Positions 10,991 through 20,945 of a stretch of DNA of 64,000 nt are shown one piece after another. Under the pieces are notes generated by a model that worked only from the letters and a program-made list of their open reading frames with translations, made no database searches and was not told where the DNA came from. The translations under genes and the position numbers were made by a program. Source of the stretch: Cycas panzhihuaensis. Its lineage: Eukaryota > Cycadophyta. The stretch covers positions 176,335,741 to 176,399,740 of the forward strand of contig CM041465.1 of NCBI GenBank assembly GCA_023213395.1, read 5' to 3'. Position 1 is the stretch's first letter. Every line of letters begins with the position of its first letter.

Positions 10991-11068
10991 GCAGGGGCCT
11001 CGACAGGCACTTCTTCCATTTTTGACCTCACGACAGCTGTTGGGACCGTCTTGGTTCCCTGATCGCCT

Positions 11069-11937
11069 TTGCCTTTTGGCCCTATCACCTGTTGTGCTCT
11101 ATTGACATCCTTTTTGTCCTCTCTTCTAAGGGCATTTATGGCGCCCCATTATTGTACCTTTTCTAGGGCCCTTCTGTCTCGTTTTATGTGCCACTCCCGT
11201 GCATGCCCAAGTTTATACTCATTTGGCTCATTTCACCATCCTGGACTCATTTCCGCAATCCTTTTCTGCTCCTCGAGTCACCAAAGGGAATGCTCCCTCG
11301 TCTAGGGGCATATTTTGCTTCCCAAAGTGACCACTGGTGCTCCAAGGTGCCTTTTCTCTACCCGCTCTCAGATGGTAGTTGGACAGCTTGCTTCCATCCT
11401 TAGGTAACCTCATTACTAGGTCCTCCTACCCTTCACAGCCACTTATTGCCTGTCTTTTGAGTATCCCTTTTGTTTTGCCATTATTTATTTGTTGCCAAGA
11501 TTTAGCGTTCGCTCATATCCCTTTACATCTTTACCAACAGTGGAAGCCGCAGTAACCCTGGACCTTCTACTGCTGCTTGGATCCTTCGCAGCCCTTCCAG
11601 ACATGATTTCCTGCGTTTCGGGATCTTCCTTCCCAAGGCAACTAATAACAAAGCTGAGTACATGGCCATTATTAAAGCCCTTACCGATGCTCTCCATTTC
11701 CATCACGGACCTATCCTGTTGCTTTGCGATTCTCAGGTTGTGGTGCCCCATCTCACCCAGGTTTACCAGGTGCGATGCCCTCACTTGAGAACCCTCACTT
11801 CAGCCGCTAGGTCTCTCTTGGCTCACTTTTCATCAGTTGATATCCAGCACATCCCTTGGGACTTCAATGCTAAGGCAGACAACCTTGTCTGCCTCATCCT
11901 TGAGTATCACCTCCGTCTTCTTAGCGATCACCTTTGA
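11069..11937 (+). pseudogene. 3'-proximal RNase H-like frame of Gyp-1 (broken)
   Basis: The C-terminal 140 residues (about 11518-11937) form an RNase H fold: the first strand YIFT followed by N-S-G-S where D-G-G/S-S is expected, then GPSTAAWILR, NNKAEYMAIIKAL (the helix carrying the catalytic Glu), the CDSQVV strand with the third acidic residue, and DIQHIP...NAKADNLV at the end. The first catalytic Asp is replaced by Asn (GAC to AAC), consistent with G-to-A decay. The upstream part (11069-11500) has a frame shared with Gyp-2 but no domain I recognise, and contains acceptor-like CAG sites, so it may hold introns. It is a second RNase H, separate from the one expected after RT. It resembles the plant-type or archaeal-type (aRH) class of Tat elements but sits in an unexpected place. 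Stop TGA at 11935-11937. Confidence 0.7.
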
Positions 11938-12282
11938 AGCTTGCCTGGCCAGCCTGTGCCCGAGTCTCTGGTTGCCTTTAGTTTGATGTGTTTGTTTAGT
12001 TTTCTGGGTGCCCTCCTGTCACTCGTTGCACTTTGACATGGGGTCATCCCCTTCATTGGCTCTATTCACTTGCAGGTCTATACTTAGATGATGCATAGGT
12101 AGCTCCTATGTTATCCTCATCTCCGTCTCCCTTGTCCATGCATTTCGCCATGACACTCACTGACACCCTTAGTCCATATGCTATTCATGATTGTTTATAT
12201 ATATATGTATACAAGTTCTACTGATGTTTTTGGTTGTCAGCATTCACCATCACGTCATGCTTTCAAGCGGTGAGGCTCTGTT
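11938..12282 (+). other. 3' untranslated segment of Gyp-1
   Basis: Non-coding stretch between the RNase H frame and the polypurine tract. The last 65 bases (CAGCATTC... to GAGGCTCTG) are closely conserved with Gyp-2 16348-16410. A short TATATATATGTATA tract lies at about 12197-12212. Nothing else is seen. Confidence 0.6.
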
Positions 12283-12295
12283 GCCAAGGGGGCAG
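12283..12295 (+). other. Gyp-1 polypurine tract
   Basis: GCCAAGGGGGCAG lies directly before the 3' LTR start TGTTTCC. Gyp-2 has the same tract. It primes plus-strand DNA synthesis. Confidence 0.85.
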
Positions 12296-13620
12296 TGTTT
12301 CCTGGCTACCAGGAATGGACTCGAGACGCATTGACTCAGGTAAGCTCAGGTATATGTTCTCACTTCTCTCTGCTCTTACTTGACTGAGGTCATTTAGTAC
12401 AGACTGCCTGACGCATGCTTGCCTACCTGCATTGCCTCTTTGCTTAATCATATTGCATGTGCTTACAGCACGCTTTCAGCCTATGACGACTCACAATGGG
12501 GGTATTTCTCAGTGAATGCTACACCTCATATAGTGCACAGCCACCCACTTCGTCTCCACGACCCCTCGGGATACTTCAGCCAGTCATGTTTGCCCCTATT
12601 ACGACACCCTGCTCGTGTTGTAGTCTCTTCCAAGTCTGATTAAATCCTTGGTTGAGACCCATTTCGCTGTTTTGGCTACTTGCCCATCACCTGGGTATTT
12701 CCCCTAGTTGTTCTAGCCTTAATTTACTCTTAATATTAACTCCAAACCCTTATTTTTGCTTATTGCTGTAAACTTAGTGGTACCATAATCTTTGTCGTGG
12801 TACCACAAAGTTTACTGCGGGGCGACTGTTTGAATTTTTTTTTAAAAATCACGTGACAATTTTCGCTTTTTTTGCGGAAGTACCGCATGGCATCTACGCA
12901 TTTGAATCATCCTAATATCCCCAACATTCACCTACAGTGAGCAGGGGATAAAACAAGATTTTCTCTTTACTTTTAGGGATCTTTTGCTCATTTTTACACA
13001 AAAATATATAAAATCCTCTATAGAAAACTATTGTAGAGAGATACACACAGCTCCTGAATTATTACCAAGGACCATTGCTACCCTTATTATTCACAAACAA
13101 TAAGCTCTACATTTGTTTGCAGGTCTTCAAGGCTTCAAGGAGGATCTTCCTCAAAATCTCCCAAAAAGACAAGCTTCAAAGGCTCCAAACTCACAAGATC
13201 ATTCTCACATTTCTCTCCTCTTCCAAACCTGCCATCATATCTCACTGAATGCTGGCTTTTTCCTACCATTTTCTAGCAAGTTCATGCTTGATATCTTCAC
13301 AACAAGGTACCTTTATATTTACTTTAAAATGCATGCTATTTCTTTCCATTTGTTGTGAGTAATTTCCTAGTTTATGTGCTTTTGGTTGCTATGCCTGTTT
13401 AGCTTTAGCTTTCTTGCTTATTGCACCATAGAGCTCCTCCATCATTCCTGCCAGCCTACTTTTAGGTGGCTATTGCAAGGGAATAACATAGGGAAAGTTA
13501 GAGGGAAGAAGGTAGGGCCAATCCCCCTTACTGCCCTTCTCCCCAAGGGTTTTGTCCCTTACTTTCTCTCCCTTTATACATCCGTGCCTTTCTAGAAGTC
13601 AGGTTAGGGAATTTGGAGGC
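12296..13620 (+). repeat. Gyp-1 3' LTR, first part (interrupted by Gyp-2)
   Basis: Matches 1145-2500. It ends in the GAGGC target site of Gyp-2 and continues at 30510-31728. The TATA box is at 13005-13012. Differences from the 5' copy are mostly transitions. Confidence 0.92.
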
Positions 13621-16337
13621 TGGATGCGTGTCTACCGGATAGCTACTTAACTAATAGGTATGGTAAGAGCAGGTGATAATATGACCGAGAAAGAGGCCTA
13701 TAAGTAGGGTAATTACCACGTAGGGCACCCTGTATGCTGGAGCGCAAGTTTGGGACCTACAATGGAATGTAGCTACCAAAGGGTGATCCCCCACCACTTC
13801 GAACAAGGGGTGAGGAGGTATAGGGTTAGCCTGGGTTGACCTAAGGGAAGGATCCTCCCACCCTTAGATGGCTAGAAGGGGAAGGAGAGAAGCCTTCAAG
13901 GGTCTCCCTAAAGCAACGAGAAATGAAGAAGGATAGGCAGACGGTTGGCCTATAGACGAGGTCACTTTGGTTATCTGGTAAAGCAGGGAACTAAAGGAAA
14001 GCAAGAGGGATGACCCAAGAAGATGAGTCAAGGCATGCCTAAGCAAACTAACCAAATACGCAAGAATACAGAGAGCAAGAAGCTTGCACAGCAAAGAAAG
14101 AGAGGAAAGGTGAAAAGGAGCAGTTCCTAAGACCTTTTCCTATGGGTAGAGAAGATGCATCCAATGAAATAAATAAAGCATGACCCAAAAGCAAAGTTAA
14201 GTTTCCCTTTTGATTTTCGATGGATTAATTACTACTTATGAAAAGGAATTTGAAAGGGAAGAGTAGTAGGGTGGAGCGAGGCGTGTACCTAGACCAGAGG
14301 CGTGCATGACGAGGGCACTCCCGAGGGACACCAAAACTACTCCGCGAGGTGTGGTAGATGTGAAGCGTCACGGTGGATTGGGATGAGGGGCTCTCTTACC
14401 TTCCCTGGAAAAATACTAAAGTACAAAACCAAGGAAAGAAAGAAACCAAATACTAGTAACCAATGGAGTATGAAAGTACAACATGTATAAGAGCACTTAC
14501 CAAAGAAATAAACGAAAGCGTAAAATACCCTTTGCGCTCTCCAAGCACCTGCAAGCAATGGCGACCTCCCCCTTACCAGAGAAAGGGTACTAACATGCAA
14601 TGACGAGATACTAACAATACATGTCTATGTAATACAAATATAAACTAAAACACATATACGTTAGCATCAACACAATGACGATAATATGTAAAAGAGGACA
14701 ACCAAAGCGAAAGGAAAGTAATCGTAGAGCCTCAGAGTGGCCCACCTCCCGCAAGGAACAACCCTAACCTCCTCCAAAAGCCACAAGATAGCGAGGGCAA
14801 GGCCAAGAAAGATGGCTAGAAATAGTAGCAAGGGAGTAGGAAGGAGCCAAAGAAGACCTATGATGAACTGGAGTGCTATGGAGAGCAAACCGGGCTGCCG
14901 GGGAAAGAGTTAGGCAAAGAACAAGCAGTCGGGACCTATGTGAGTCGCCCGGACCTGAGCCTAAGCCCTCAAACCAGCGCTGCAACATATGACAGCGTTG
15001 ATTTCAACAGCTAAGGAAGGGCCAACAAACCCTTGTTTGAGTGCCAAGGATAGCACGAGGCAAGAAGGAAAGTTTAGGGGGCTTGAAGCTACTTAAGGAG
15101 CATGGAAGGTGGTGCAGAATCCACCCAGCTCTCTCCCAAACCCTGTGTCAACCCTCAGTACCGCTGCCTTGAGCAATAAACGCAAGTAAGGAGGCACTAT
15201 AACAGAGATGAAATAGTCCAACATAAAGGGGAAAACAACCCTCTCAAAGACAAGCAAAGAAATAAGCGAGATAGGGCATTAATAGCACAGGAGAAATGAC
15301 TCAAATCAGTGAATACCTGAGTGGAAGAGGAGAGGTGCTTGCCTCAGCCAAGGGCTGGTAAGAAGAGGCTAAGAAATCAGCCCAGAAATTATGGTGTAGC
15401 AGGTTTGGGACCCTACTAATGAAGTTGGAGGGAGAACGCCTACACTTGAAATGCTTGGAGACTGCCTGGGGTAAGAATCTACTGAAATCTCTCCATGGGG
15501 CCCTCTCCAAGATGTGTGAGGGGCTGGGAAGATGTCTTAGCCACACCGAAGGAGAGTTGGGTGCTAGAGGGAAGACGCAGGTCCTATAGTAGTAGTAGGC
15601 CAGCTGAGAAGAGTAGATCACAGCATGGTTTCCTTGAGGAGCAATCCAAAAAGTGAGCAAAAAGTTCTCAAAAATGAGTAGATGATGACTTAAGTACCCA
15701 AAGCAAACCCTAAAGCAAGTGATTAGGACACGACTGGCAGCGAGTTAAGTCACAAGACATGTGGCAGTTTCGCAATAAATGCAAAATTGCCACGGTGGAT
15801 TTTAAAAAATAAGTTAGAATAGTCATACCGCTGCAAAATCTGCGGTACTGCAGATATTATGGCGGTACTACGAAAATCATGGCGGTATTCGCCTGGAGGC
15901 AAAAAGTTCGCCACCCCAGTCAGGCGTGATAACAAAAAGGGCCAATAGGGGGCTGAGACACCTACCCAAGGGTAAACAAGCCAACAAACGGGTCCAAAAG
16001 AGCAAAAATAGGGCTCAAACAGTGTAGCAAGTTAACCAAATGATGACGGGTCATCATACGAGTGGAGGTGGCGCAAGCCAAATGGATCTTGGAGCAAGGA
16101 GGGCAGAATGCAGGAAGTGGAGTGGCCACTAGGGTGCCACACTCACTGGGAGTGTGCCCCTACTATAGTCGTCATAGGCTAAAATAAGTATAGGCGAAGG
16201 CAAAGTCGTCTACAAGGCCACAAACCTGTAGACATGCAAGCAAACACACATCAAAATAAAGTGATGCTAAGGTAAGAAACATCCCTACACTTACCTGAGT
16301 TGTTGATTCCGTATCCATTCCCAGAAGCTGGGAAACA
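13621..16337 (-). repeat. Gyp-2 3' LTR (2.7 kb)
   Basis: Pairs with 27785-30504 (2720 bp). In its own direction it begins TGTTTCCCAGCTTCTGGGAA and ends in CA. Differences between the two copies are mainly C/T and G/A. At 15822-15890 lies a cluster of GCGGTA-type words (around CTGCGGTACTGCAG), the counterpart of the Gyp-1 LTR hairpin. No conserved reading frame is seen. Confidence 0.92.
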
Positions 16338-16350
16338 CTGCCCCCTTGGC
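16338..16350 (-). other. Gyp-2 polypurine tract
   Basis: On the minus strand TGCCAAGGGGGCAG directly precedes the 3' LTR start TGTTTCC, as in Gyp-1. Confidence 0.85.
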
Positions 16351-16745
16351 AGCAGAGCCTCACCGCTTGGAAGCCTGGTGTGATGGCGAATGCTGGCAAC
16401 ACAACCACCGAGCACATGTGTATATAGATATATCAATCAAGATCATAACAGTAGGCAAAGATGCCAGTGAGTGTCGTGGCGAAACGCGTGGATACGAAAG
16501 CGGTGGTGGAGACAACATAAGGGCTACCTATGAGCCACCTGGAAACCAATTGGAAGATTGAGAAAGGTGAGGGGGCTGCCCCCACTACAAAAGATGCAGA
16601 AAGACATGCATAACCAAGCAGAGTAAGCAAGGGGTAAGTGCCATAGTTTAGCCTCATTAGCAACCAGGTTTCGAAGGTGTGAATGGGTCATGAAGCAAAG
16701 TGTAAGATGACCTGGGGCTTGGGCGACAGGAGGGCTAGACAAGCC

Positions 16746-17672
16746 TCAGGGACAGTCAGCAAGGAGAGGAAGGCGACGCTTAAGGATGAGGCGAATGAGA
16801 CTATCCACCTCAGCGTTGAGGGCCCGAGGGATATGCTGGATATCGACGGAAGAGAAGTGAGCCAGGAGAGATCTGGGGGTGGAAGCAAGAGTCCTTAAGT
16901 GAGGGCATCGCACCTGGTAAACCTGGGTGAGATGAGACACCACAACTTAAGAGTCGTAAAGCAAAACGATAGATCCGTGATGAAAATGGAGGGCATCAGT
17001 AAGGGCTTCAATAATAGCTATATATTCAGCTTCATTGTTAGTAGCCTCTAGGAGAAAGATCCTAGAGCGGAGGAGATCGTATCCAGAAGGGTTGCGGAGA
17101 ATCCATGCAGCGGCAGAAGGTCCAATATTAAGCCGTCGGTAAAAATGTAGATGGACATGGGTGACACAAAGTCCTGATAGTCAATGAATAATAAGAGCAA
17201 TACTCGAAATACAAGCAAAAGGTGGCCGTGAAGGGTAGGAGGACCTAGCAATGAGGTTACCAGGGCGAGAGCAAGCAATCCAATCAATCGGGCAGAGTGG
17301 CTCAAGAAAAAGCCTCCTGGGGTGCCCAAAAGGTCGCTTCGGAAAGTGAAACATGCCCTCGGGCGGGGGAGCATTCCCTTTGGGGACTCCGAGAGCGAAA
17401 AAGAACTGCGAAAACAAGTCCAGGTCGACGAAATGAGCCAAACGAGTATAAACTCGGGCACGCACGGGAGTGGCACGTAAAACGAGATGGAAAGGCCTGG
17501 GGAAAAAGTGTAAAAATGAGGCACCATAAATGCACCTGCGGGAAAGTGCAAAAAGGGTGTCAAGAGAGCACAATGGGTGACAGGGCCAGAAGGCAAAGAT
17601 AAACAGGAAAACGGGATGGTCCCAACTACCATCACAGGCCAAAACTAAGAAGTGCTGGGATCCCCTCGCCAT
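16746..17672 (-). pseudogene. 3'-proximal RNase H-like frame of Gyp-2 (broken)
   Basis: Homologue of the Gyp-1 frame at 11069-11937. The RNase H fold lies about 17150-16750: YIFTDG (first catalytic Asp kept), GPSAAAWILRNPSG, NNEAEYIAIIEAL (catalytic Glu kept), YDS with a TAA just after, and DIQHIPRALNAEVDSL at the C-terminus. A frameshift after YIFTDG moves the frame by one. The 5' part (17672-17200) is open but unrecognised. Given RT-linked RNase H is also present at about 22350-22680, this element carries two RNase H domains, and this one lies beyond the PMD gene rather than between RNase H and integrase as I would expect for aRH. Confidence 0.72.
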
Positions 17673-18333
17673 ATAAGGAAATCGAACTAAAATGGATTAA
17701 TTTTCACCACCGTATGAAACCGAGCCATTTCCTTACGCAATGAGTGCCGCCCAACTTTGGAGGCACGCAGGAGAGATCGCACTGCTGGATCGTAGGATCA
17801 GAGAGAGCCAGTGGGATCGGCAGGACGACATGGCGATAACGAGACCAGATCTAGTGAGTGGATATCACTAGACCCAACCCATTTTGAAGTTTGAAGTTCA
17901 TTGGTTTTTTACAGTTTTTATGTGGTTTTTGGTGCTCCTTACGGGCAACCGGAGGCCTCTCGGAGTCCGAATCAGACCCAGAAAGAGGCGGGGACCTGGG
18001 CATTAAGGAGCCCTGGTCTCGGTGGGCCCCACAGGATCCACCAGAAGAATTTTTTTTGTTTTTTGGGGCAAAAGTCCCCCCTTTTGAGGGGTCACTATTT
18101 GTATCGCGGTAATGATCGCGCTGCCGTGATTATTACCGCAGGACCTGATCGCCACGAGACCCGTGCCAAACTTAGCGGTACTGCTAAGTTGGGCGCAATA
18201 CGAATGCAGAGAATGACAAAAAGAGATACAAGGCCCAAAAGAGCCCCAGATCTTAGGCAGAGAGAGTTTTGAGAGAGTGAGGGGTGATAGTAAGTAACCT
18301 GAAGCTAACTTGGATTGTTTTTTGATGTGAACA
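17673..18333. promoter_or_regulatory. Spacer between PMD and RNase H frames of Gyp-2, with hairpins
   Basis: No conserved frame. Hairpin 1 at 18106-18139 pairs GCGGTAATGATC with GATTATTACCGC (11 of 12). Hairpin 2 at 18169-18190 pairs AACTTAGC with GCTAAGTT (8 of 8) around a GGTACT loop. Both have counterparts in Gyp-1 (10456-10547). A donor-like TAGTAAGT at about 18288 and an acceptor TGTGAACAG at 18325-18333 suggest a short first intron before the PMD exon. Confidence 0.5.
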
Positions 18334-20240
18334 GGCTGTCATCATAGTAGATAACCGTGAGAATGTAGGTATGGCCATGTTGAGTTATATGGAGATGACA
18401 TCACAGGAGGACAGGGAGATCCTACAGAGGTGTGGCCTATACAAGGCTCTCAAGACACCTCAGTATGCAACTGATTAGAGGTTGCTGGTTGACATAGTAT
18501 CCCATTGGGATAGGAGGAGACATGTGTTCCACCTACCACAGGTAGGTGATGTGATGGTTACGCAGAGAGATATACGGTGGATACTGGGAGTACCAGTGAT
18601 AGGGAGGCCGGTGAGACTAGGGACGCTGCCTAGCACCGAGGCAACACACAGGGATGCATCCCTGTTCTTCACAGGAGCAGACAGATGGGAGCGGAGGGGA
18701 GCTCCCCTCCAGACTATACTGATGTCAGGGATTCCTTGAGTGAGGAAGCTGGTTATACTGTGCGTTCTGTTCCAGATTTCTTGGAAATAGAACTATAGGG
18801 AGATACCAGGTGAATGGTTGGATGCAGTTCACAGCTGCGAAGCTGGCAAGAGGATGGACTGGGCGACCCTGATAGCGGCGAACCTCGTTGCCCAGCTAGA
18901 CACTATTAGGATGACCAGCAGAGGTGGGTTATCGTATAGCACATTGCTACAATGTTGGTTCTTTGATCATTTCGCGGCAGTGGCACTAGCGGGGGGACTA
19001 CACCCCATCACAAAGTAGGCCCTGATGGTCCACAGGTGGCAGACTCGGTTAAGAGGGACAGAGGACTGGGCCTATATCCGATGATCGGTGGAGGCTACAT
19101 CACTAGACCTCCTCACCCTACCAGACTACATAACAAAGCCCTATAGGACAGTGAGGTGGGATAGTGACGACAAGGCAGGTAGAGCAAGAGTGCCCGCAGG
19201 CGATGATGGCAGAGACGATGGAGATGATGGGGCTGGCCCGTCACGACCTGTAGGAGAGGCAGGTCCCTCAGGGATAGCAGGAGGTGCAGAGGGTCAATCC
19301 AGGGCTACTAGAGGAGAGGCAGGCCCATCAGGCGTGCAGGATGAGAGCAGGGGACCCGTGACCAGGGCCCGCAGGTTGCAGATCATGATGGGATCTGAAG
19401 GGATGAAAGCTGAGTAGGTCCCTGCAAGGAGGGAGGCCCAGGCAGAGGAGGTGCCAGAGGATAAGGCACCCGTGGCTGGCAGAGAGCTAGGAGGAGAGGA
19501 TGTCGCACGACCAGAGGAGCCAGCGGCCACAACAGGTGAGACCTAACCTTTTCCTGAGTCATTTGGCATCTCGATAGGTGTTTGGTTTGGTTTGATCATG
19601 GTATATGGTGAGATACACTAACACATGGCATGTTACATTAGCAGGTGTAGCAGAGATCATGAGACTGATAGAGGCTATGGTGAGGGAGATATTCCCTCAG
19701 GTGTATGCAGAGGGGCAACCGCCCATCCAAGCAGGAGATGAGCCTAGTGCGACAGATGCCCACATAGAGGCATTCGCCCCGTTGGTGAGGGCGAGAGACA
19801 TATGGGCCGCAGAGTCCCAAGAGCACATGACATCCCGGGGACGGCTGCAGCAGGAGAGAGACAATGCGAGACATGAGAGGGATGAGCTACGCAGATGGGT
19901 ACAGGCTCTAGAGGCATTGGCTGGAGCAGGCGGAGATGCCAGGAGCAGGATCCAGCTAGCGGTAGTCACAGAGTGTCTCAGGGTGACGGAGGAAGCACTC
20001 TGAGGAGAGAGGGATCGTATCTAGGCCCGATACAATCAGCTGGTAGCATAGATGGTGTCGAGGTCGAGTCGGAGTAGGACGCATACCCACACGGCGGCGA
20101 CAACCCCAAGATGACCACAAGACGAGGAGAGCAAGGTGGGCAGCTCGCGGAGGCCCAAGAGGAGCCTCAGAGGGATGTGGTCCCCAGGAGAGGGATCACA
20201 TATACCGGAAGATGGTACCCCAGGAGCGGGACAGCAGTAG
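18334..20240 (+). pseudogene. Antisense plant mobile domain (PMD)-like gene of Gyp-2 (broken)
   Basis: On the plus strand, opposite to this element's own gag-pol. The first exon reads from an acceptor at 18333. The PMD-like core covers 18475-18740: RLLVDIVSHWDRRRHVFHLP, then VMVTQRDIRWILGVPVIG, the aminotransferase-like PMD signature. GRGGLSYSTLLQCWFF follows at about 18925-18970, then an acidic, Gly/Pro-rich linker (19150-19535), a 109-base intron, and a helical C-terminus with IEAMVREIFPQVYAEGQ and a likely coiled coil (19800-20000). End TAG at 20238-20240 is shared with Gyp-1. Breaks: a TAG at about 18476 where Gyp-1 has CAG, another near 18737, and stops near 20001. Between 18739 and about 18796 a GTGAG/AATAG pair could be a very short second intron. 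Confidence 0.72.
19536..19644 (+). other. Intron of the Gyp-2 PMD gene
   Basis: CAACAG/GTGAGACC at the donor and ACATTAGCAG/GTGTAGC at the acceptor, 109 bases. It matches the 111-base intron of Gyp-1. An intron can survive in an RNA-mobilised element only if the gene is antisense to the genomic RNA, as it is here. Confidence 0.75.
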
Positions 20241-20370
20241 CATAGGAGATGTATATATAATTTTAACAGGAGAAAGCACGGGCCTCCAAGGGGTTATATA
20301 TAGGACCATATGATTGTACCCCCTCTACAAGGACACCGGCTTCCCAGGTGTATGATGTGACATGATTTTT

Positions 20371-20375
<5 letters not shown>

Positions 20376-20422
<47 letters not shown>
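20376..20422. repeat. (TA)n microsatellite, 47 bp
   Basis: Lies 135 bases after the PMD stop, next to GTGGGGTAATTGGAACCCC. Gyp-1 has the same flank with only TATATATATACATC (about 8214-8228). Confidence 0.95.
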
Positions 20423-20425
<3 letters not shown>

Positions 20426-20945
20426 GGGTAATTGGAACCCCATTTGGATATGAGATGCTATGTATATATCATGTGTAGATGACCTATATGTTTATTTTGT
20501 ACGTTGTAAATGTTATGCTATGGATATTTTATGTTATGAATATTTTATTGTATGGTGCACACGTTTACTTCTATGTATAGCTATATGTCTAACAGGAGCA
20601 CACACACACATCGTGAGTGGATACAACAGAGAGGTGTGAGGTTAGAGGATAGAATGACATACATGTCTACGGAAGAGCATAGCAGAATATGCAAAGGAAA
20701 CAGTAGACAGCAAAGAGGAGCGGTGATGCTCCAAAGCATCTTCCTGATTGGGGACTGCCCAAGCAGGAGGACAAAAGCTCCCGAGAGGGTACAGGAATGC
20801 AAGTTCCACGGAAGGAACCAGAAAGAAGAAGAAAGATCCATCTTAAATTACCATTCTACCCGTGGTTGGGAAGAATGGGGACAACCTAAGATGGTAGTTT
20901 AGGCTCATTCTGGAGCAGAGCAAAGAGATCGCTGAAAGATCATGC
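20423..20945 (-). other. Post-integrase spacer of Gyp-2
   Basis: Non-coding. It separates the 3' end of integrase (minus) from the 3' end of the PMD gene (plus), so the two genes converge. It contains the word GTAGTTTAGGCTCATT (20894-20909), which recurs in Gyp-1 and Gyp-3, and one copy of the segment that is duplicated in Gyp-1. Confidence 0.6.

Noticed and set aside
13864-17048. Several leucine-rich minus-strand frames in the Gyp-2 3' LTR (and the same in the 5' LTR)
   Set aside because: They are hydrophobic shadows of pyrimidine-rich LTR sequence; frames are not kept between the two LTR copies, and none has a recognisable domain.
18739-18796. Possible second short intron in the PMD gene
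   Set aside because: GTGAG and AATAG ends are present in Gyp-1 and Gyp-2, but the length (about 55 bases) is below what plants usually splice, and the break could equally be a stop codon plus frameshift. Kept only as a remark.
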